DNA of 64,000 bases from Streptomyces sp. NBC_00271 (GTDB lineage: Bacteria > Actinomycetota > Actinomycetes > Streptomycetales > Streptomycetaceae), in NCBI RefSeq assembly GCF_036178845.1, contig NZ_CP108070.1:3906001-3970000 (forward strand), given 5' to 3'. The position numbers were made by a program, and so were the translations under genes. Shown here in pieces: positions 9,170 to 16,005 of this stretch; within the stretch, counting starts at the first letter, position 1, and each line of letters opens with the position of its first letter. The notes under the pieces were generated by a model, which saw only the letters and a list, made by a program, of their open reading frames with translations, made no database searches and was not told where the DNA came from.

Positions 9170-10075
9170 ATGACCGCAGCAACCCACGAGTCCTCCGCGA
9201 CCGCCACCGCCGACCGGTCCGCCGTGGCCACCCCCCGCAAGGTGCGCGGCCGCGAGGAACGCAGCCTCGGCTCCTCGATCGCCCTGCACGGCACGCTGAT
9301 CGTCGCCACGGTGATCGCGGCCTTCCCCGTGATGTGGATCCTGTTCATCTCGCTCGGCCCGAAGAACGCCTGGCAGCAGCCGAGCGAGGTGTTCTCGCAC
9401 CTCAGCCTGCACAACTACAGCGATGTGCTGTCCCAGACGGACCTGCCGAAGTGGTTCCTGAACACCGTCGTCGTGGCGGGCGGCACCACCGTGCTCGGCG
9501 TCTTCCTCGCGGCGACCGCCGGATACGCGGTGTCCCGGATGAAGTTCCCCGGCAGCAGGCAGCTGATGTGGACCTTCCTGGTCACGCAGATGTTCCCCAG
9601 TATCGTGCTGATCGTGCCGCTTTATCTCCTTATGTCCGAGCTGAACCTGCTGGACAACTACCTCGGTCTGATCCTGGCGTACGCGACGACGGCGGTGCCG
9701 TTCTGCGCCTGGATGATGAAGGGGTACTTCGACACCATCCCCAAGGAGATAGACGAGGCGGGCCGGGTCGACGGGCTCACCCCGTTCGGCACGTTCTGGC
9801 GGCTGATCGTGCCGCTGGCCAAGCCGGGCCTCGCCGTGACCGCGTTCTACAGCTTCCTCACCGCCTGGGGCGAGGTCGCGTACGCCACGCAGTTCATGCA
9901 GTCCGACCACTACACGCTCGCCGTCGGCATCCGCACCTTCGCGCAGGACCAGCGGCCCGACTGGGCGTGGACCTCGGCCACGGCGATCATCATCACCCTT
10001 CCGGCGGCCCTCGTCTTCATGCTGGTGCAGCGCAGCCTGGTCTCCGGTCTGACGGCCGGAGGCACGAAATCCTGA
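9170..10075 (+). CDS. malG: Maltose ABC transporter permease MalG
   Basis: Second channel subunit, 301 residues, with AAGGAG upstream of ATG 9170. It has an N-terminal cytoplasmic stretch, about six hydrophobic segments and the EAA loop EAGRVDGLTPFGTFWRLIVP. It probably forms a heterodimer with MalF and recruits the MsiK-type ATPase encoded elsewhere. It is followed after 77 bp by aglA on the same strand, consistent with one operon for uptake and intracellular hydrolysis. Confidence 0.93.
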   Translation: MTAATHESSATATADRSAVATPRKVRGREERSLGSSIALHGTLIVATVIAAFPVMWILFISLGPKNAWQQPSEVFSHLSLHNYSDVLSQTDLPKWFLNTVVVAGGTTVLGVFLAATAGYAVSRMKFPGSRQLMWTFLVTQMFPSIVLIVPLYLLMSELNLLDNYLGLILAYATTAVPFCAWMMKGYFDTIPKEIDEAGRVDGLTPFGTFWRLIVPLAKPGLAVTAFYSFLTAWGEVAYATQFMQSDHYTLAVGIRTFAQDQRPDWAWTSATAIIITLPAALVFMLVQRSLVSGLTAGGTKS

Positions 10076-10152
10076 CGGCCCGCCCGCACTTAGCGGACCC
10101 CTCGTACGCAGCAAGCGCCTCCGTCGTTCCCCCCGCACCCCTAAGGGAATCC

Positions 10153-11802
10153 ATGACCCAGCACGTCACCGACGCACTCCCCACCGACGCCTCCTCCGCC
10201 GCCTCCGGGCGCCGGGAGTGGTGGCGCGACGCGGTCATCTACCAGGTCTATCCGCGCAGCTTCGCGGACGGCAACGGCGACGGCATGGGTGACCTGCCCG
10301 GCGTCCGGGCCCGGCTCCCGTACCTGAAGGAACTCGGCGTCGACGCGGTGTGGCTGTCCCCCTTCTACGCCTCCCCGCAGGCGGACGCGGGCTACGACGT
10401 GGCCGACTACCGCGCGGTGGACCCGATGTTCGGCAACCTCACGGACGCCGACGACCTGGTGCGGGACGCGCACGGGCTGGGGCTGCGGGTGATCGTCGAC
10501 CTGGTGCCCAACCACTGCTCGGACCAGCACGAGTGGTTCAAGCAGGCGCTGCGCGAGGGCCCGGGTTCGCCGATCCGGGAGCGCTTCCACTTCCGTCCCG
10601 GCAAGGGCGACAACGGCGAACTGCCTCCCAACGACTGGGAGTCCATCTTCGGCGGGCCGGCCTGGACCCGCGTCGAGGACGGCGAGTGGTACCTGCACCT
10701 GTTCGCGCCCGAGCAGCCCGACTTCAACTGGGACCACCCTGCCGTCCACGACGAGTTCCGCTCCATCCTGCGCTTCTGGCTGGACCTCGGCATCGACGGC
10801 TTCCGCATCGACGTCGCCCACGGCCTCGTCAAGGCGGCGGGTCTGCCCGACATCGGCCACGACGAGCAGGTCAAGCTGCTGGGCACCGAGGCCGTGCCGT
10901 ACTTCGACCAGGACGGCGTGCACGAGATCTACCGCAGTTGGCGGCGGATCCTCGACGAGTACACGGGTGAGCGCATCGCGGTGGCCGAGGCGTGGACGCC
11001 GACCGTCGAGCGCAGCGCGCTGTACCTGCGCCCGGACGAGCTGCACCAGGCCTTCAACTTCTCCTATCTGACCACCGGTTGGAACGCGGCGGACCTGCAC
11101 GAGGTCATCGACCGCTCGCTCGGCGCCATGAACGCCGTGCACGCGCCCGCGACCTGGGTCCTCTCCAACCACGACGTGGTACGGCACTCCACGCGTCTCG
11201 CGGAAGGGGACGAGGCGCGTGGTCTGCGCCGGGCCCGGGCGGCGACCCTGCTCATGCTGGCGCTGCCCGGCTCGGCGTACCTCTACCAGGGCGAGGAGCT
11301 CGGGCTGCCCGAGGTCGTCGACCTGCCCGACGAGGTCCGCCAGGACCCGGCGTTCTTCCGCAGCGCGGGCCAGGACGGCACCCGCGACGGCTGCCGGGTG
11401 CCGCTGCCGTGGTCCGGCGAGGCCGCGCCGTTCGGCTTCGGCCCGGTCGAGGGCGGCCCGAGCTGGCTGCCGCAGCCGGCCTCCTGGAAGAACCTCACGG
11501 TCGAGGCGCAGGAGGGCGACCCCACCTCGACGCTGGAGTTCTACCGCAGCGCGCTCGCCGTGCGCCGCGAGCACCCGGCGCTCGGCGCGGGCCGCCAGGT
11601 GACCTGGCTGCCGACGTCCGACGGGGTCCTCGCCTTCCGCCGGGACACCGCCGAAGGCTCCTTCGTCTGCACGGTGAACCTCACCGCGGCCCCTCTCCCG
11701 CTGCCCACCCCTGGCACCCTGCTGCTCGCCAGCGCGGACGTCGAGCCGGGTACCGAAACGACCGAACTGCCCGCAGATTCAACGGTCTGGTGGGCAGTCT
11801 GA
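10153..11802 (+). CDS. aglA: Cytoplasmic alpha-glucosidase AglA, GH13
   Basis: Hydrolyses imported maltose and maltodextrins to glucose. The 549-residue protein has no signal peptide; ATG 10153 follows TAAGGGA. Family hallmarks: WWRDAVIYQVYPRSFADGNG at 23-42, QADAGYDVADYRAVDPMFG near 76-94, nucleophile D220 in DGFRIDVAHG, acid E279 in VAEAW and D341 in LSNHDVVRH. The reverse strand over this gene is also open, which is a GC artefact. It is the fourth gene of the mal series; malR begins 25 bp after its stop. Confidence 0.93.
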   Translation: MTQHVTDALPTDASSAASGRREWWRDAVIYQVYPRSFADGNGDGMGDLPGVRARLPYLKELGVDAVWLSPFYASPQADAGYDVADYRAVDPMFGNLTDADDLVRDAHGLGLRVIVDLVPNHCSDQHEWFKQALREGPGSPIRERFHFRPGKGDNGELPPNDWESIFGGPAWTRVEDGEWYLHLFAPEQPDFNWDHPAVHDEFRSILRFWLDLGIDGFRIDVAHGLVKAAGLPDIGHDEQVKLLGTEAVPYFDQDGVHEIYRSWRRILDEYTGERIAVAEAWTPTVERSALYLRPDELHQAFNFSYLTTGWNAADLHEVIDRSLGAMNAVHAPATWVLSNHDVVRHSTRLAEGDEARGLRRARAATLLMLALPGSAYLYQGEELGLPEVVDLPDEVRQDPAFFRSAGQDGTRDGCRVPLPWSGEAAPFGFGPVEGGPSWLPQPASWKNLTVEAQEGDPTSTLEFYRSALAVRREHPALGAGRQVTWLPTSDGVLAFRRDTAEGSFVCTVNLTAAPLPLPTPGTLLLASADVEPGTETTELPADSTVWWAV

Positions 11803-11827
11803 GATGCGACCGGTACAGTCCAATCCT

Positions 11828-12862
11828 GTGACCACACGGCTTGCCGACATCGCAGCCCAGGCGGGGGTCAGCGAGGCGACTGTCAGCCGCGTCCTGAACG
11901 GGAAGCCGGGCGTCGCCGCGACCACCCGCCAGTCCGTCCTGGCCGCGCTCGACGTCCTGGGCTATGAGCGCCCGGTCCGGCTGCGGCAGCGCAGCGAAGG
12001 CCTGGTGGGCCTGATCACCCCGGAGCTGGAGAACCCCATATTTCCGGCCCTGGCGCAAGTCATCGGCCAGGCCCTGACCCGTCAGGGCTACACCCCGGTC
12101 CTCGCCACCCAGACACCGGGCGGCTCCACCGAGGACGAGCTGACGGAGATGCTGGTGGACCGGGGCGTCGCCGGCATCATCTTCGTCTCCGGTCTGCACG
12201 CCGACACCTCGGCGGACATGCAGCGCTACGAGCAGCTGCGCGCCCAGGGCGTCCCGTTCGTCCTGGTCGACGGTTTCTCGCCGAAGGTCCAGGCGCCCTT
12301 CATCTCCCCGGACGACCGCGCGGCGATGGCCCTCGCGGTCACGCACCTCGTCTCGCTCGGGCACACCAACATCGGACTCGCCCTGGGTCCGAAGCGGTTC
12401 GTGCCCGTGCAGCGGAAGATCGAGGGCTTCGTGCGCACGATGCAGGAGCAGTTGGGGCTGAGCCCGGCCGACATCGAGGAGCGACTGGTCCAGCACTCGT
12501 TGTACACCCTGGAGGGCGGTCAGGCCGCGGCCACCGCCCTCATGGACCGGGCGTGCACGGCGGTGGTCTGCGCGAGCGACATGATGGCCCTCGGTGCGAT
12601 AAGGGCGGCTCGACAGCGGGGCCTGGAGGTGCCGAAGGACATATCGGTCGTCGGCTTCGACGACTCCCCTCTGATCGCCTTCACCGACCCACCTCTGACG
12701 ACGATACGCAAGCCGGTCCCGGCCATGGGGCAGGCTGCCGTGCGGACGTTGCTGGAGGAGATCGGTGGAACTCCGGCGCCGCACAGTGAATTCGTGTTCA
12801 TGCCGGAGCTGGTGGTGCGCGGTTCGACCGCTTCGGCCGCTGGGGACCGGAATCGTCCCTAA
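11828..12862 (+). CDS. malR: LacI-family transcriptional repressor MalR
   Basis: Maltose-responsive repressor, 344 residues from GTG 11828. An in-frame ATG at 11804, adding eight residues, is possible. The N-terminal helix-turn-helix and hinge read TRLADIAAQAGVSEATVSRVLNGK, followed by a periplasmic-binding-protein-like effector domain (GLITPELENPIFPALAQ; VVGFDDSPLIAFTDPPLTTI). It is expected to bind the CTTGC repeats at malE and the pullulanase gene. It lies downstream of aglA on the same strand, so it may be co-transcribed and autoregulated. Confidence 0.9.
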   Translation: MTTRLADIAAQAGVSEATVSRVLNGKPGVAATTRQSVLAALDVLGYERPVRLRQRSEGLVGLITPELENPIFPALAQVIGQALTRQGYTPVLATQTPGGSTEDELTEMLVDRGVAGIIFVSGLHADTSADMQRYEQLRAQGVPFVLVDGFSPKVQAPFISPDDRAAMALAVTHLVSLGHTNIGLALGPKRFVPVQRKIEGFVRTMQEQLGLSPADIEERLVQHSLYTLEGGQAAATALMDRACTAVVCASDMMALGAIRAARQRGLEVPKDISVVGFDDSPLIAFTDPPLTTIRKPVPAMGQAAVRTLLEEIGGTPAPHSEFVFMPELVVRGSTASAAGDRNRP

Positions 12863-12972
12863 GGAGGAGCGCATACGTTGCGGGTAGGACTCCTCCCGTC
12901 GTAGAACGTGCGGCCAGGACCCAACCAAGGGATGATCGGTCGCGGAACGCTTTTCTGGCAGACTTTGTGCCT

Positions 12973-13833
12973 ATGGGTGAGACGACCGTGACGACACTGG
13001 AAGGCCAGGACCGGGCCGCTCCACGCCCCGTCGCGGAGGAGAACGCGGGGAAGGCGTTCGTGCGCCGGCTGCGCACCCCGCGTCGCCCCCGCTTCTGGTT
13101 CGAGATCCTGCTCATCGCCGTGAGTTACTGGACGTACTCACTGATCCGTAACGCCGTGCCCGAGCAGAAGCAGGAGGCCCTGCGCAACGCCGACTGGCTG
13201 TGGCGCATGGAGCACCATCTCGGGATCGCCGTCGAGCAGTCGGTCAACCACGCCGTGAACTCGGCGACATGGCTGATCATCGGGATGAACTACTACTACG
13301 CGACGCTACACTTCGTCGTGACGCTCGGTGTCCTGGTGTGGCTCTATCGCAGCCACCCCGGCCGGTACGCGGCGGCGCGCCTCGCGCTCTTCGCCACCAC
13401 GGCGGTGGCCCTGCTCGGCTACTACTTCTTCCCGCTGGCCCCGCCCCGCCTGATGAACGGCGGCGACTTCGTCGACACGGTGGTCGTCCACCACACGTGG
13501 GGTTCCATGGCCTCCGGGGACCTCAAGCACATGTCGAACCAGTACGCCGCGATGCCGTCGATGCACATCGGCTGGTCCCTGTGGTGCGGTCTGACCATCT
13601 TCGCCCTGGCCTCGGTGCCGTGGGTGCGCGTCCTGGGCCTGCTCTACCCGGCGGCCACGCTGCTGGTCATCGTCTCCACCGCCAACCACTTCTGGCTGGA
13701 CGCGGTGGGCGGCATGCTGTGCCTGACCTTCGGCTTCACGGTCGCCCGTCTCTGGTACGACGCTCTGCCGTACGCCCTGCCCCGCTGGGTTCCCGGGACG
13801 CGTGGCGCGCCCCTGGTGCCGCTGGAGACCTGA
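12973..13833 (+). CDS. PAP2-superfamily membrane protein (PAP2_3 type)
   Basis: Integral membrane protein of about 286 residues in the phosphatidic-acid-phosphatase-like group that includes inositolphosphotransferase-type enzymes. Catalytic-type motifs are YAAMPSMHIGWSLW (middle) and STANHFWLDAVGG (C-terminal), embedded in about five or six hydrophobic segments. There is no Shine-Dalgarno. A CAGACT -10-like hexamer at 12959-12964 lies 8 bp before ATG 12973, so a leaderless transcript is plausible; GTG 12967 is an alternative start. The substrate cannot be told from sequence. A terminator follows immediately. Confidence 0.85.
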   Translation: MGETTVTTLEGQDRAAPRPVAEENAGKAFVRRLRTPRRPRFWFEILLIAVSYWTYSLIRNAVPEQKQEALRNADWLWRMEHHLGIAVEQSVNHAVNSATWLIIGMNYYYATLHFVVTLGVLVWLYRSHPGRYAAARLALFATTAVALLGYYFFPLAPPRLMNGGDFVDTVVVHHTWGSMASGDLKHMSNQYAAMPSMHIGWSLWCGLTIFALASVPWVRVLGLLYPAATLLVIVSTANHFWLDAVGGMLCLTFGFTVARLWYDALPYALPRWVPGTRGAPLVPLET

Positions 13834-13850
13834 CACCCGGAGCTGTCGTC

Positions 13851-13883
13851 GAACGGGCCCGTCGGTGACCGACGGGCCCGTTC
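13851..13883. terminator. Hairpin between the PAP2 gene and the LysR gene
   Basis: Perfect 15 bp arms GAACGGGCCCGTCGG/complement with a 3-base loop. It sits between convergent gene ends and can serve both strands. Confidence 0.85.
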
Positions 13884-13972
13884 GCCGTCCGGTGGAGCGA
13901 TACGTCCCGTCTCGCGGCCCTCCAGCGCCTGGAGCCGCGCGAACCCGCTACCGCTCGGCTCGGCGTGAGCCG

Positions 13973-14878
13973 TCACCGCTCGGGGTGGGCCGCGCCCCGG
14001 AGCGCGTCCAGCAGTCCGCGCAGTGCCGGCCGCTCGGCCGCGCCGGGACCCGTCTCCCGTACCGCCGCGTAAAGGACCCGCACCGGCTCAGGGGCGCGCA
14101 CCTTCCGCACCACCACACCAGGGTGCCGGCTCCCCAGCCCGAGCCGGGGAATCAGACTCACTCCGAGCCCGGCCGCCACGAATCCCTGAGCGGTGGCGTA
14201 GTCCTCGCTCTGCACCGCGAACGAGGGCCGGAACCCGGCGGTCGCACAGGCGTCCAACTGGGCGTCGAGACAGGGCCCCGGCCACTCGCTCCCGACCCAC
14301 GGCTCATCGGCCAGCTCCGCCAGTTCGAGCAGCCGCCGCCCCGCGAGCCGATGCCCCCTGGGCAGCACGACCCGGTACGGATCATCGAGCAGACGTACGA
14401 GCCGTATGCCCTCGGGACCGGTACCGTCGGCCCGCACCACCAGGGCCAGATCGGCCCGCCCCTCCTTCACGTCGGGCAGCGGATCCTCCACATCGATCAG
14501 CTTCAACTCCACCCGTACGCCGGGATGCTCACGCCGAAACCGCGCGACGGCGGGAGCGACCAGTGCGGCCCCGGCCGTGGCGAAGTACCGCACCGCGAGC
14601 CGCCCCGTCCGCCCCGCCCGCAGATCCGCGAGGGCGGTCTCCGCCTCGGCGACCTGCCGCCCGATGGCGTCCGCGTACTCGGTCAGCAGCAGCCCCGCCG
14701 CGGTGGGCCGCACCCCGCGCCCGACCCGCTCCAGCAGCTCGGTCCCCGCCTGCTTCTCCAGCGCCCCGATCTGCTGACTGACGGCGGACGGCGTGTACCC
14801 CAGATCCGCCGCGGCCGCCGTCACCGACCCGCTGCTGACCACAGCCCGCAGCACCTGCATACGCCGCACATCAAGCAT
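13973..14878 (-). CDS. LysR-family transcriptional regulator
   Basis: A 301-residue DNA-binding regulator. I chose ATG 14878 (MLDVRRMQVLRAVVSSGS); an upstream in-frame ATG would add 12 residues not typical of the family. The N-terminal winged helix-turn-helix is SVTAAAADLGYTPSAVSQQI; the rest is the substrate-binding-like effector domain. It is divergent from the EamA transporter at 14951 across 72 bp, so it probably controls that gene and itself. Confidence 0.88.
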   Translation of the reverse strand: MLDVRRMQVLRAVVSSGSVTAAAADLGYTPSAVSQQIGALEKQAGTELLERVGRGVRPTAAGLLLTEYADAIGRQVAEAETALADLRAGRTGRLAVRYFATAGAALVAPAVARFRREHPGVRVELKLIDVEDPLPDVKEGRADLALVVRADGTGPEGIRLVRLLDDPYRVVLPRGHRLAGRRLLELAELADEPWVGSEWPGPCLDAQLDACATAGFRPSFAVQSEDYATAQGFVAAGLGVSLIPRLGLGSRHPGVVVRKVRAPEPVRVLYAAVRETGPGAAERPALRGLLDALRGAAHPER

Positions 14879-14950
14879 GAAGCACACCTTAACAGTGCAT
14901 GCAAAACACTTCACTTGTCCTCAACCCAAAAACCACGGACGGTAGGACGC

Positions 14951-15937
14951 ATGCCAAGCCCCCCAGCCGCCTCCCCCCTCCGTTCCTCTCCCCATTCCTC
15001 TCTCCGGTCCTCTCTCCGCATGGCCACCCTGGCGCTCCTCTGGGGCTCCGGCTTCCTCTGGATCAAGGTGGCCCTGGACCACGGCCTGTCCCCCGCCCAC
15101 CTCACCGTCACGCGCTGCGCCCTGGGCACGGCGGTCCTCCTGCTCCTGGCCCGCGGGGCGCGCCAGCGCCTCCCCCGTTCCCGCGCCCTCTGGCTCCATG
15201 TGACCGTCGCGGCGCTGTTCTGCAACGCGATCCCCTTCGCCCTCTTCGCGCTCGGCGAGCAGACGGTCGACTCGGGGATCGCGGGCGTCATGAACGCGAC
15301 CACTCCCCTCTGGTCGCTCCTCCTGGGCGCGGTTCTCGGCACGGACCGCGCCCTCCACCCCCTCCGCCTGACCGGCCTGTTCCTCGGCTTCGCGGGCGTC
15401 CTGCTGATCTTCGCCCCCTGGCAGCACGGCGGCCTGGCCGGCTGGGGCGCCGGAGCCCTCCTGGCCGCCGCGGCCAGCTATGCGATCGCCTTCACCTACA
15501 TGGCCCGCCACCTCACCCCGCGCGGCGCCCCCCTGGCCGTATCGGCGGCCCAACTCCTCATGGCCACGGCGTGGACGACCCTGGCCCTCCCCACGGCGGC
15601 CCCCACCCACCCCGACAGCACGGCCCTGCTGGCCGTCACCGTCCTCGGCGTCTTCTCCACCGGCCTGACCTTCTACCTCAATTACCGCATGATCGCCGAA
15701 GAGGGCCCCACCAGCGCGGCCACGGTCGGCTACCTGCTCCCCGTCGTGTCCGTGACACTCGGCGCCCTGGTCCTGAACGAGACGCTCGGCCCCCGCACCC
15801 TGGCGGGCATGGCGGTGGTCCTGGCCGGAGTGGCAGCCACCCGCACCCGCCCCCGAACGAAAGGGGCCGTGCCGGTACGTCAAAGCCCGTCGCTTACGTC
15901 CGGGCCTGGAAGCGGCTCCCCACAGGGCAACGCCTGA
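14951..15937 (+). CDS. EamA/DMT-family transporter
   Basis: A 328-residue inner-membrane protein with ten predicted hydrophobic segments arranged as two EamA repeats. Features include LALLWGSGFLWIKVALDHGL at the start of the first repeat and GYLLPVVSVTLGALVLNE in the second. The substrate is unknown; members export amino acids or metabolites. ATG 14951 has only a weak GGTAGG upstream. The last ~25 codons fall inside an inverted repeat that forms the terminator, so the C-terminal tail (TKGAVPVRQSPSLTSGPG) is probably a passive by-product. Confidence 0.88.
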   Translation: MPSPPAASPLRSSPHSSLRSSLRMATLALLWGSGFLWIKVALDHGLSPAHLTVTRCALGTAVLLLLARGARQRLPRSRALWLHVTVAALFCNAIPFALFALGEQTVDSGIAGVMNATTPLWSLLLGAVLGTDRALHPLRLTGLFLGFAGVLLIFAPWQHGGLAGWGAGALLAAAASYAIAFTYMARHLTPRGAPLAVSAAQLLMATAWTTLALPTAAPTHPDSTALLAVTVLGVFSTGLTFYLNYRMIAEEGPTSAATVGYLLPVVSVTLGALVLNETLGPRTLAGMAVVLAGVAATRTRPRTKGAVPVRQSPSLTSGPGSGSPQGNA

Positions 15938-15973
15938 TCCGGCGACGACGGGCTGACGTACCGGCACGGCCCC
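15863..15973. terminator. Long inverted repeat between the EamA gene and glnE
   Basis: The segment GGGGCCGTGCCGGTACGTCA starting at 15863 is complementary to the segment ending at 15973; arms are about 29 bp with one small interruption and a ~50-base loop. It overlaps the EamA 3' coding end and serves two convergent genes. Confidence 0.75.
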
Positions 15974-16005
15974 GACCCACCCACCGCGCGGCAGGGCCCC
16001 TTGGC

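Noticed and set aside
7589..10138. 849-codon minus-strand frame across the malE-malF repeat
   Set aside because: Open only because the repeat lacks stop codons and because of antisense bias over malF and malG.
12863..12966. GGAGGAG...CTCCTCC as a terminator of malR
   Set aside because: Short stem with a ~20-base loop and interruptions; not strong enough to report.
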